NCBI GenBank assembly: GCA_963585895.1
Contig: OY757921.1
Location: 52,091,669 to 52,155,668 of the forward strand
Reading direction: 5' to 3'
Source of the DNA: Sepioteuthis lessoniana
Taxonomy: Eukaryota > Mollusca > Cephalopoda > Myopsida > Loliginidae
DNA: 64,000 nucleotides
Below the pieces are notes generated by a model, which searched no databases, was not told where the DNA came from, and was given only the letters and a program-made list of their open reading frames with translations. A program made the position numbers and the translations under genes. Below are positions 46,885 to 57,582 of the stretch, piece by piece (position 1 is the stretch's first letter; every line of letters begins with the position of its first letter).

Positions 46885-47591
46885 AAACATATCAAATTAC
46901 ACGCCCGAGTTAGGACGATTATATCCGAGTACGACCGGTACTGACTAAGCCCTTTTTCTTTCTAACGACCATGACATCTCGTTATAACTAAAAGAAAAAG
47001 ATGAATTAAAATTAATAACATTTACAAAACACGTCGGCCAAAAATTACCTGATAAGACTTGAACTAATAGTCGTCGCCAGCCTATAGCAGATTAGGAAAA
47101 TACTTTACGGCTACACTCATTTTTTATCAAAGAATTTTATATCCACGCGGCTGGAGCTGTGTGTCACAGCACCTTCGAAATATGAGCAAGCCCTTTTCAA
47201 CGCTTAAACGGCGCGCTCCTGGCGAAGCTCATTAAGGAGGAATCCTGCATTCTGTGCGGTCGCATTCACCTTAACTTACGGCGTTGGCCCCACTTCTCGT
47301 GGTAGACCTGCCTTTCTCCCACCTACATAGGTATGCACAAAGGTCCTTTTTAGGACCATAAGAGGTCTCTGTCTGCGGGTCAGAGCATCTCTGACTGGTC
47401 AGTAATGATCAGTCGAAGTAGACGGCCTGGCGGCAAACACGAAGACGGATTCTAAGACCAACCGGTCTTAACCTCGGTTCCGATTGTCCGATAAGCTGCG
47501 CAGCGCTAATGGCACGGACCAGCCTTTAGCTACGGCTTCACTATCTGCACAGCGCTAAGATAACGCCCATCTTAGCCTCGGCCTCATGGCC

Positions 47592-48195
47592 TGTCCGCTC
47601 GTCCGCACGGCTTTGACCCGACAAAGCCTTCGCTCTCGTCCGCTCGTCCGCTCGGCTTTGACCCGACAAAGCCTTCGCTCTCGCCCGCTCGCCCGCACGG
47701 CTTTGACACGACAAAGCCTTCGCTCTCGCCCGCTCGCCCGCACGGCTTTGGCGCGAACCTAGCCATAGCCATTGTCCGCACGGCTTTGACACGGCAAAGC
47801 CTTCGTTCCCGTCAGCTCGCCCGCACGGCTTTGACCAGACAAAGCCTTCGCTCTCGTCCGCTCGTCCGCACGGCTTTGACCCGACAAAGCCTTCGCTCCT
47901 GTCAGCTCGTCCGCACGGCTTTGACCCGACAAAGCCTTCGTTCCCGTCAGCTCGTCCGCACGGCTTTGACCCGACAAAGCCTTCGCACTAGTCCAATCGT
48001 CCGCACGGCTTTGACCCGACAAAGCCTTCGCTCTCGTCCGCTCGTCCGCACGGCTTTAGACACGACAAAGCCTTCACTCCCGTCCGATACGTCCGCACGG
48101 CTTTTACCCGACAAAGCCTTCGCTCTCGTCCGCTCGTTCGCACGGCTTTGACACGGCAAAACTTTCGTTCCCGTCCGATACGTCCGCACGGCTAG
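47592..48195. repeat. 45-bp tandem array, about 14 units
   Basis: The motif 'cacggctttgac' recurs at 47606, 47651 (variant), 47696, 47741, 47779, 47824, 47869, 47914, 47959, 48004, 48049, 48096, 48141 and 48186. The spacing is 45 except one 38 and one 47. As 45 is divisible by three, long repetitive frames stay open on both strands. Confidence 0.96.
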
Positions 48196-48412
48196 GGGGC
48201 CCAGCAAGGCCCTAGCCTTTCCTCGACCTCGACACTCTTGCAAGGTACCACGCGGTCCACGTAACGACTCGCTGTTACGGACTGTCCTACCACTGCAAAC
48301 ACCTGACTCACGTACGACCCGCCGTACGAGTCACTAACCCGATCGACACACCCTTGGTTAACCACAACATACCGTCACCACCTGGGATATCGATCTACCA
48401 ACCTCGACCGAC

Positions 48413-48585
48413 CATCTAGCTGTACTCAACGACCAGCACCGACCATCTAGCTGTACTCAACGACCAGCATCAACCATCTAGCTGTACTCAACGACCAGCA
48501 CCGACCATCTAGCTGAACTCAACGACTCGACCGACCTCAGCTTACCAGCATCCAACATCTAGCTGTACTCAACGACTCGACCTAC
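48413..48585. repeat. 31-bp tandem array, 4-5 units
   Basis: 'catctagctgtactcaacga' at 48413, 48444, 48475 and 48506 (period 31), with one further unit at 48556 after a spacer. Confidence 0.95.
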
Positions 48586-48865
48586 GCCAAGCGACCCTCG
48601 TCGAACGCCCAGCCGCGAACATATACAACCCCCACGGACATTTACATTCACGATTGTAAATACGACGAAATAAATTGTCATTTGTAATTATCATTATCTC
48701 ACCTTTTGTTCCTTCATATTGCTTTGGCTGTTCTCATTCACATAAATACATTTGCGGGGTCGACATACTTATCGGCTCCGCAACAAACTCATAAGCGATG
48801 TTCTCCAATGGACCCCTTCACTCGGACGAGCAAATGTTGGACGACAAACAATAGCTTATGTAATT

Positions 48866-49894
48866 TAACAATGGTGCAACCATTCACCCTTCTCTGAGGT
48901 ACGGGTGTTTATGTTAGCTTTGGTAGACAAAATATATGTCAACAATTTCTTGTATATTTGGTGTACACAACCTGGTGTAAGGTAATCTCAATGGCGGTTA
49001 TATTTGCTTCATATAAAACATTGGAATTATCCCGCAGTGTTATAATATGACAGGCTTACTTCATTTTCTATACCCAGGGTAGTCTGGTAGAAGGCCAAGA
49101 AGTGGAATCTAGTAGTCGCCTTTTTCTACTGACACGTCAATATGAGTTTTCTCTGTTTCTCTGCAATTTTCGTATTTTCTTAAATCACTTCGCTTTTTCT
49201 ACACCCAGTATAGTCTGGTTAATGGTCAGGTCTCAGAATGGAGAGGAATTCAACTAGCGTTCTGTTCACGGAAGAAAATTTTTGAACATCTCTATCGGAA
49301 CGGTGTAGAAATGCTAAAAAAATCAATTTTTTCTTGATTTGGTTTCCAACAATCAATTCCACTCTCCACTGTTTGTCACTCCCTTAACATCCACTTTACT
49401 CTTACTTTTACCCAAAAGCGGCTGTGTTTCCCAAATTTGGAATTATTACAATCCTATCTCCACGTGACATGATGTCCGTAACAGTTCATTCAGAACCGTA
49501 AGAGAATTGAATTAAAATTTTCCAAAGTCAAAATTTAAAAAAAAATTCCCGTTTCCCGAATTTTCCGCTTTCAGACGCAGATAGCAGATGGCTGACCTCC
49601 AGGTCACTCTCTTCAGCTGATTTTCTGGCTACCTTCAATTTGTAAACAAACAATCCTATTTGGAGCTTCTGACTCATGAGAATAACAACCGTTTCATACT
49701 TTTTGATTGACTACTTCAAAATTTATTTTCGTCAATTCTCCCTTTTTTACAATGTACTGACTTCATTCTTCTAAAATCCGTCTGAGCAAATTCTTATTTT
49801 TCGGCTCAATAAATTCCTCGACTGACCTCTGATCTATCGTGTCGTACACGATTAAGCTGTAAATGCATATGACACTCACATGTAAACATCCCCC

Positions 49895-49896
<2 letters not shown>
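48866..49896. other. Gene-free stretch with a ~130-bp diverged direct repeat
   Basis: 'tctatacccagggtagtctgg' at about 49068 and 'tctacacccagtatagtctgg' at about 49198 begin two related segments. No coding signal. Confidence 0.45.

Positions 49897-49927
<31 letters not shown>
49897..49927. repeat. (TA)n microsatellite
   Basis: Short pure TA run. Confidence 0.92.
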
Positions 49928-49930
<3 letters not shown>

Positions 49931-50251
49931 CCATACTGGTGTCCAAATAGAGGAGAATAAATATTATAATCAACCAGGTGGTAAATGACACATAGGAAAT
50001 GTTTTAATAGGTCAACACTTTTATATGACAAGAGTATAGCTTATTGAAAGCATGAATGAAGGATAAAAGATGAAACTGGCAAATCTCCCCGAATAAAATG
50101 AGATATTGCTAAAGAAGTACAAGCTAACATAGAAAGCAATAATGGATGCAGATTGTTTCTAGAGTAAATTATGAATGCTGTAAAGAAATTGCTGTACAAA
50201 AGGAGTTAGGTGATATCAAAATGTATACGTTCATTTTTCGTATTGTCCCTT

Positions 50252-50256
<5 letters not shown>
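49928..50256. other. Gene-free stretch
   Basis: Nothing recognised. Confidence 0.4.
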
Positions 50257-50317
<61 letters not shown>

Positions 50318-50318
50318 G
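50257..50318. repeat. (TA)n-(GA)n microsatellite
   Basis: TA run followed by GA run. Confidence 0.94.
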
Positions 50319-50780
50319 TTTATTATAATGTAATTGTTCTGTTGGAACTTTCAAACAGGCTGCACCTGTTTACCATCCCTGTCAAGCCATCTTTGTAATA
50401 TTCCTCGGGTAGCTCAGAAAAGGATAACATCTTAGATGAAAATATCTTTAATAGAAAAGTGCATATCATGGATATAATGTGGTAAATATTACTAGAATGT
50501 ATTGACAGGAATGTTTAGCAGGTGGACCTAGGTTTAATGAGTATAAAAGGTGATGCAATTGAACAATACCGTGTTTCGCCAAAGACATTTCATTAAAAAT
50601 CATCACGACTTGCTTTATATTGTTCATCAAATTGCCACTGACATATTTATTTTTCGTCTAGCTGTCTCATTACCATTATTTTGTTGTTTAGGTTGCGTAT
50701 ATGTCTTCTTTTGAATGTTAACATTTGAAATTTTCAGCTTCAGTTTTATTACTTTTTTATTAAATCACTCTCTCTAAATT
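50319..50780. other. Gene-free stretch
   Basis: Nothing recognised. Confidence 0.4.
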
Positions 50781-50804
50781 CTCTCTCTCTCTCTCTCTCT
50801 CTCT

Positions 50805-50863
<59 letters not shown>
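50781..50863. repeat. (CT)n-(TA)n microsatellite
   Basis: CT run followed by a long TA run. Confidence 0.95.
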
Positions 50864-50866
<3 letters not shown>

Positions 50867-51202
50867 TACATGTGTGATCTCCCAAAAAATTAACCTTAGA
50901 AATGTACTGAATTCTACGCCTTTTAGTATACTATAACATAATTCCGAAGATATATTTACCAAGTAAATTGACCAATAGATTTCTTGGATCTTCTGTGCTA
51001 AAAATCCAATTTTGTTTTCATATTCTCGGTTTCTATTTACTACTCACTTGTGATCCTTGTATTTTTTAGAATTTCCTATTATCTGATGGGGGTTGGGGTG
51101 GAGAGTGAAATTTCATAATACTGGGTGTTATAATTGACTCGCATTACTATAAGAAACCCAAAAAGAAAAACAAAATCTTTAGCTGCCTCTGAATCTGGTC
51201 AC

Positions 51203-51261
51203 CTAATGGATTAGTTATACTCGGTCTTTTTACAAAAGGTCAAGTATAACTAATCCATTAG
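51203..51261. repeat. Perfect 19-bp inverted repeat, 21-base loop
   Basis: CTAATGGATTAGTTATACT (51203-51221) is followed after 21 bases by its exact reverse complement (51243-51261). No protein or known transposon end nearby. It could be the core of a tiny foldback element. Confidence 0.92.
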
Positions 51262-51559
51262 ATGTATTGTCATTTTAAATGCATGAAAGATTTCATTATG
51301 TTCAAAATCATTGCTGAATATTGCCTGTGTTTAAAATGGAAAAGACTATTGATGTAAATCCAACTAATAGCTGAACCTTGAAAAACGAGGCAAAATATTT
51401 CTATATTTTTGGAAATGTTTCAGAGAGTTTGAAAAACTAAGTTAGTTTAAAAGTAGAATACCTTTAAGATAGCAGTGAACCATAAATAAGGATTCCCCGA
51501 TTAATTTTTAAAATAATGTAACAGTAGACTTATACTAAATTGCAACTTAATACGTGGAC

Positions 51560-53490
51560 GGCGGGGGGGTATTTTTTTTAGATATACCACAGACGCCATG
51601 GGAGGCAGCCTGGTGGACGTAAAGACGGACGAACCCAACGACATGTCAACGGCACGCCTAATCAGGTGCTGGGTGGATGAATCCCACAGGACAACGCCTA
51701 GGATGAAATAGTTCAATCAGGGAACTACTGCTGCGCATCTTTTAGGGTAGAAAAATTACCATGACTCATTCTTAAACCACATGTCCAAATCACATCGCTC
51801 TTCAAGCGTGAAAAAATGGGCGCGTCCTGCTGAGGCTGCAGCCCTAGTGTTCGAAAAATAAGCTACATAACCCAAATTATAACAAAAAATACTAAAATGT
51901 AAAAGCAAAATACAAATAGTGACATTCAATGTTAGAACTTTAAATAGAATAGGCCAACTACCGGAGCTAACAGCTTTTGCGATAGATCATAAACACAACC
52001 GTACTCTATGTCTGGTCCCTGCTTAACAACATGGATATTAAAGATAACTTTTAGTTGAAATTAACAAAAAAATTCAATGCACTTTAGGGATATCAGAAAC
52101 ACCTACCCCGAATGACGAATATGAGAACTTCGTCAATGCTCACTTAGAAGCGGCAGCAGAATGCATTCGAACTACACAAAGAGCTAAACCTAGAGTTCCA
52201 TGGGAAACATTAGCGGTTAGAAAAAAATGTGCAGACGTAAAAATCGCTTCCCTATGCAATAGGAGGAACTAAACTACTATTAATACGCAGAAACTTAAGA
52301 AGGCAGAAAATGAACTAACGTATACCTAAAAGAACAAACAGAATGCATACAAAATCAGATCTATAAGATTAGAGACTCGGTTGAAAATAGGCAATCTAGG
52401 ATAGCATAGCAGAAGGTAAACGAAGTGAGCTGAAGGAAAAGTACTGCGAGAGCTAAACTGAAAGCTGCCGGCCAAGAAGAACGAATACACCAGTAGAAAC
52501 AACATTCCGAGAATTTACTCGGAAAACCTTCGAAAGTTACTGACGAGCAAATCACAAAAATTTTTAGTAATTAACTCGACATCAAACTAGGACAGGTTAA
52601 GCAATGAAAAACTCGACTCGGTGCTAAGAAAAATCAAAAATAGGAAAGCAGCAGGGTTTAATAAAATATCCCCAGAAGTATGGAAGACAGGGGAATTTGA
52701 TGTAACGACGTATATAACCAGACACGATTGACAGATGGACAAAGGGATGGTTCTTCCCTTCCCCCAAGAAAGGTGACCTTGGAATAGCCCAAGAACTACC
52801 GAGGTATAACCCTTACACCCGTAACGGTAAAGATCTATTATGCTCTACTACGCAATCCCAGAGAACTAATATTGAGAAAATACTTAGGAAGAACCAAAAT
52901 GGCTTCCGGAGAAATCAAACCATATCACAAATTTTGACTAGCTGTCGAATTATCGGTGTTCGTGTCAAAAACCTCGAAGCAACAATATGATTTGCCGACT
53001 TCTCCACAGCATTTGACTCCATACACAGAGGGAAGATGGAGGAAATACTTCTCACCTACGACCTACCAAAAGAAATTGTTGCAGCCATAATGATACTATA
53101 TAAAAATCCGAAAGTAAAAGTCCGCTCACCAGATGGAGACACAAACTACTTCGAAATTGTTGCAAGGAGATAAATTTGCCCAGTACCTGTTACCTGCTCC
53201 TTATCTGTCTAAACTGCGTGTTCAGAACGTCTATAGATTTAATTAAAGAAAACAGTTTTAAGCTGGCAAAGGTAAGAAGCAGAAGTTACACCGCACAAAC
53301 TATTACGGATGCGGACTATGCCCATGACATAGCACTCTTAGTAAATTCACCCGCCCAAGCAGAATCCCTGCTACATAGCCTGGAACGAGCAGCAGGTGGC
53401 ATAGGCCCCCATGTCAACGCTGACAAAACAGAATACATATACTTTATGGAAAGATGCGACATCACACTAAAGGAATGTATTTGAAACATT
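51560..53490 (+). mobile_element. RTE-like LINE, copy 2, internally deleted
   Basis: The 5' UTR and first codons (ATGACTCATTCTTAAACCAC at about 51762, a stop at codon 5) match copy 1. After 'VRTLNRIGQLPELTAFAIDHK' the text jumps to 'WSLLNNMDI', removing most of the endonuclease (about 650-700 bp relative to copy 1). The RT is partly readable (GCGRSLPFPKKGDLGIAQ-type text from 52740). It stops at 53484, before the C-terminal domain. Confidence 0.82.
52600..53490 (+). pseudogene. LINE reverse transcriptase, copy 2
   Basis: RT blocks in shifted frames: RKAAGFNKISPEVWKT, NGFRRNQTISQILT, FADFSTAFDSIHRGK (catalytic Asp kept), YLLLICLNCVFRTSIDLIKE, and TDADYAHDIALLVNSP, where the catalytic YADD has become YAHD. 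Then LERAAGGIGPHVNADKTEYI, and the protein ends where copy 1 continues. Inactive. Confidence 0.83.
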
Positions 53491-54832
53491 TACTTCCTAA
53501 TAATAAATGATGTATGTGAGAAATATTGACTCTGAATAAATTGCTACCTCTCTTAGTGAAACTTAGTACTAGCTAACTGTATCACTTGCTGTTGGGAATA
53601 TATACTTAAAGCACTGGGGAGTATAAAGTACCCGTTCATTGCCATTAGTACCATACTCACTTTGACTATGTGTGGTATGTAGGAATACTTGATACGATAT
53701 AACTGTATATTATTTGCATTTTAAAGCTATGATTATTCTCAAAGGATCATTATTGATGACTTGAAACAATACAACAACGAAAAAACAAAAGACTATTATT
53801 AAATAGAACATTTTATTTGAAACCATATAATAATTTATATTAGACGTAGATTTATGAAACCATAGATAATAAGGGGGTTCATCTCTTTTCGATGGATATT
53901 CGTCTGAAAGTAGATGGAATAGAGAGAATGGAGTTTGATTTCACAAACGACGATGTCGCTGTTCCAAACGTTATCCACTTCGGCGACTCTACTCAAATTA
54001 TCTGAATCAAGAATAGTTACGTGAAGCAGTAATTATTTACTAAGAATTACATTTACTTTAAACCTTATTTGCTAGAATCAGTGTTTGCTTGAAAAAATCA
54101 AAACAATTGTGAATATATTATTAGTAGTAAATAAAGACACTTGAAACCACAAGATTGTAAGCAAATTATTTGTTTTAGGTTGAAATACTTGATAAAAAAA
54201 TATCTGCGAGTCAAAAACTTTCTTCAGAAAAATCTGCATAAGAAAAGTTAAAATAAATATAGAATGATAAAAATTCCTTAACCTGTAGGCAATAAAATAA
54301 ACCTAAATGGGTTGACATGTTATAAAATCAAACAATAAATTAACAAGCAACTAGCATTTAAGAGGAAATTGTTTGTTTGTTTTTGATACATGTACGTAAA
54401 AAAGATTTTCGTTAGAATTAGGATATATAATTTTCTCTTGATTGTTGTGACAATCGGCTTTGACAAGCTTTTATTCATGGAAAACATCCAAACAGAGATA
54501 GAGCTTGGTGACGTGATCTTATTTGCAATTTAAGAAATAGAGGCGTTCACCGAGCAAAAGATTTTTAAAAAATCACAATGTTTTCATCTCTAACATATCC
54601 ACTTAGTTCCCGAAGGAAATCTTCAAATATTGTTAGAGAAATATGTTCAACCCCTTGTATTCCTTGGAACGACAATCGAGACTACCTGAAAATGTGACCC
54701 TTCTTTTCATAGAAGCATTCATATTCATACAATTGAGATATATGTAAATATAAGGGGAAATAGGAATGAATGTTACAATAAGCAAATACACAGTAAAACA
54801 AATAAAGAATTCAGAGTATGATTTTATTCATG

Positions 54833-54835
<3 letters not shown>
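53491..54835. other. Gene-free stretch with dispersed modules
   Basis: 53600-53880 and 54050-54220 carry the 'gtacccgttcattgccatta' block and 'gaaaccatata'-type modules. No coding signal. Confidence 0.45.

Positions 54836-54869
<34 letters not shown>
54836..54869. repeat. (TA)n microsatellite
   Basis: Pure TA run. Confidence 0.93.
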
Positions 54870-54872
<3 letters not shown>

Positions 54873-55849
54873 AAAGTCATTAAAAAATTGAAAAAAGCAG
54901 ATTTAGTTTCTGAATTTCGTTCCATTGGTGTAAAAACAAGTTTATAGCAAAATGATTCCAATCTCGTAAAAATTTTTGTTTTGGGGCGATTCAAAATAGG
55001 GACATAAAACCCAGCAAGGTCTAAGCTTGGAATCTTTATTCACTTTAGATTAACCAATCTTCGTGAGTTATTTAATGCCAAAACAATTCTTGTAGTGGTT
55101 CTAATTCATCAATAGTTGAGGGAAAAGGGATTAATATATTTTCGTATAGTATTAGTTCGAGAGTAAACGTCACCTCAATTATTTGGTGGCAGACAAGTGT
55201 AAGACGTATGGAATTTACAGAAGAATGTGTAATGTATACGGAAAAGCATGTTTTAGTCAAAGATACTTTTACAAATTAGCTAAAATTGGTCTGCCACAAC
55301 AAGCCTTAAATTAAGATTATACGTTGAGGATAACCCGTATTTCCTTTTCTATCTACGTTTCAAACCGGAAAGCTATTTTGCTGGACCCTATAGAAGTGAG
55401 GCAAATGTGTGGAAATAGAATTATAAATAGAGCTTGTGCCGCCGCTATCAATACCAATATTCGAAATTTTACTTTATTATCAAGGCTCGAACACAGAGAG
55501 AATATTTTTAACCACCTCAGCCCCCAAAAGGATCTATACTGAAAAATATCACACTGGTTTACGATATTTTCATAGCCAAATATATAATAGCTGATTCTAG
55601 GACAGTTTCTTTTATGTTGAATCTTAAAATGATATTTATTTTTTCTAATCAGATCAAATTTTTAAGCTCATGCTTTAACTTGAAATGAATTCAACAGTGT
55701 TATAACTCTATTCATTTTCTTGTTGAATTAAACAAATAATGCTAACTTTAGGGCTGATATATTTGAAGAACGATCCAATTGTGAACTAATAAACTGAAAA
55801 AACGCACAAAAGAAGATATTCCTGGATGAAAGGTCTTTTCAGAGATTTC
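54870..55849. other. Gene-free stretch
   Basis: A 72-residue frame at 55324-55542 matches no family I know and has no supporting features. Confidence 0.4.
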
Positions 55850-57345
55850 CTCTTGTGCTCGCCAGCCAATGTATCCGTGTCAAGCACTGGCAGTACTCAG
55901 CGAGAAAGTTTATATCTTACCGGTCTTAGTAGAGCTCTTCCATAATATGAATATCTTGGAGAAAGTGCTCACCCAGGTCTCCACTCAAATCTCCACAGTT
56001 CTTAAGAAAAAAGTCTGAGTGTGGTCGCAGAAAGTGCAGTTTGACATTCGTGCCCGAGTTGGCGAAAACTCTTTCGTGGTTCATCAATTTTCTTCTTGTA
56101 ATCCATACTCCGGTGGTTTCCCTTGACGTTTGTAGCTACTGACTTAATTGACTGCTCAATGGACAGTTCAGCTTTGCTCAGTGCTTCATCAAACATTGGG
56201 TCCTGCATGAGTTCGCTAATTTGAGGGCTATCAAATATATCAGTTTCTAAAATCCTCAGGAACTTTTAAAGGAAAGCAAACCCGCAGCCATTCCTGTCAA
56301 TTGCTTTCACAAAATTCTTCATTACTCCTAACTTGATCTGTAAGGGTGGTAGCAATTTTTTTGTTCAGTTCAACGAGAGAGTAAGACTGATGCGACTGGG
56401 TGTTAACCCTAGTCTTTACGGCCACGTTTTACGTTATATCGGCTGTCCAAGAGACACAAAAAACAAGGACACTTTCTGTACCCATTTTTGGACCCCTAGG
56501 TCCAGTCCAAGTACCATAAGTTTTCCACTGATCCACCATTTGTGCCCCAGGAAGTTAATAGCAGATAACAGATGACTCATGATGCTGTGAGTGTCTTATA
56601 CGGAATGCCCAACAGGGATAGATGAAAAACTATTCTAATTATGTAGAACTGTTCGGATACTTCAGTTGGATTTGTCAATAAGTTTTCATTCCGTCGCTTC
56701 ATACTCTAAGCCTATTGCAGTCATATTACAATAAATCAATGATGACTTATTCCGGAACGTGAAAAATTATCTTTATTCTCTATCACGGTCTCGATACCAG
56801 TAGCACATTGTACCTGGTGTTAACAGATGTTTCTTTTTGAGACATGAACCCATCAGCTGAGCAAACTCTTTCGAAAGTTTCAGGTCTCGTAACAGGGCGT
56901 TGAGTCCTACTTGTGTCAAGGGTTCTGGCTAGTCTTCCTCTTCTGGCTTGTATGCGTCATCCCCAGCTACAACAGTCATGTTCAGAACCATAACTATATT
57001 CCATGTTACCATTTGGCTCAGGAATAGAAATGTCAGGGCCATGAGTTATTGGTTTTATAGCCGAAAGAATATCGGGGTATTGTATATGGTATTTGTTCTT
57101 GCGATATATTTCTTTAAGATTTATGATGCAGAAATAGCAGTCCGTAATCTAATCTTTTCCTTCCCTCCAGACAATTGAAATGGCAAATGGCATCCTCTTC
57201 GTTTTACCATCCATCTAATCCCTCAGGTTATCCAAACATATTTTACAGCAAACATATGGAGCAAATGGCTTATCCAGATCCCCTTGTTTGACTCCTAAGT
57301 AATCGCGATATACCTTCTTCACAAAGGCTGTGAACCATTAAGCAA
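55850..57345 (-). pseudogene. Broken copy of an uncharacterised invertebrate multicopy protein
   Basis: On the minus strand, text in several frames follows one protein from N- to C-terminus. AFVKKVYRDYLGVKQGD and APYVCCKICLDNL come first, then SIVWREGKD and DCYFC, a Cys pattern that suggests a zinc-binding head. Next are IQYPDILSAIKPITHGPDI, SSIPVGHSV, LLPPLQIKLGVMKN, LMQDPMFDEALSKAE, KSFRQLG, and FFLKNCGDLS near 55990. I recognise this order from a repetitive, unnamed protein family common in arthropod and mollusc gene predictions, probably transposon-derived. I know no assigned function. Many stops and shifts, no introns evident. The first exon start is duplicated in inverted orientation at 57354-57417. 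Confidence 0.55.
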
Positions 57346-57417
57346 AATTCACTGCCTTTGTGAAGAAGGTATATCGCAATTACTTAGGAGTCAAACAAGA
57401 GGATCTGGATAAGCCAT
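57265..57417. repeat. 64-bp-arm inverted repeat, 25-base loop
   Basis: 57265-57328 and 57354-57417 are reverse complements with about two mismatches in 64. The left arm is the start of the pseudogene (read on the minus strand). The right arm encodes the same residues on the plus strand (AFVKKVYRNYLGVKQEDLDK). Confidence 0.93.
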
Positions 57418-57582
57418 ATATGTTTGGTTTGGTTTGGTTTCTCTGTTTAATGGTCTATCAACATTCGTGGTTAATTTAATGCCAAAATTATCTTTGTTGA
57501 ATGATATCAGTGATATTATTAAAACCATTGCTGAGAGGACAAGAGGGTTCATAACTTTCCCGAGGATATACTATTACCTCAA

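Larger units (their letters stand above)
46838..48785. mobile_element. Solo LTR-like element, 1,948 bp, GC-rich, TG...CA with target duplication
   Basis: Starts TGCCGCGACC and ends CCGCAACA. The host LINE sequence continues across it once one copy of AACT is removed (46834-46837 and 48786-48789; AAACT if the final A is counted as target). The ends are loosely complementary. It contains AATAAA at 48671, no reading frame with a known domain, and two internal tandem arrays. TG/CA ends with a 4-5-bp duplication are what an LTR leaves after recombination. A non-autonomous element without coding region is the alternative. Confidence 0.75.
46192..48865 (+). mobile_element. RTE-like LINE fragment, copy 3, interrupted by a solo LTR-like element
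   Basis: Begins inside the RT at a decayed GVLQGD / YLFIICLDY region (46200-46260) and runs to the text of the 'GHLPPITKTIQ... RHAGYCWRSKDKL' block at 46837. It resumes at 48790 with 'tcataagcgatgttctccaa', matching copy 1 at 26227 onwards. YADD has become YTDN. Several frame breaks. Confidence 0.85.

Noticed and set aside
47592..48195. CRISPR-like array
   Set aside because: Units are contiguous tandem copies with no unique spacers, in animal DNA inside an LTR-like element.
47541..48243. Repetitive 83-121-residue frames on both strands
   Set aside because: They result from a 45-bp tandem array whose period is divisible by three; all copies open equally on both strands and no known domain appears.
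55324..55542. 72-residue frame
   Set aside because: No homology, no start context or neighbours to support it.
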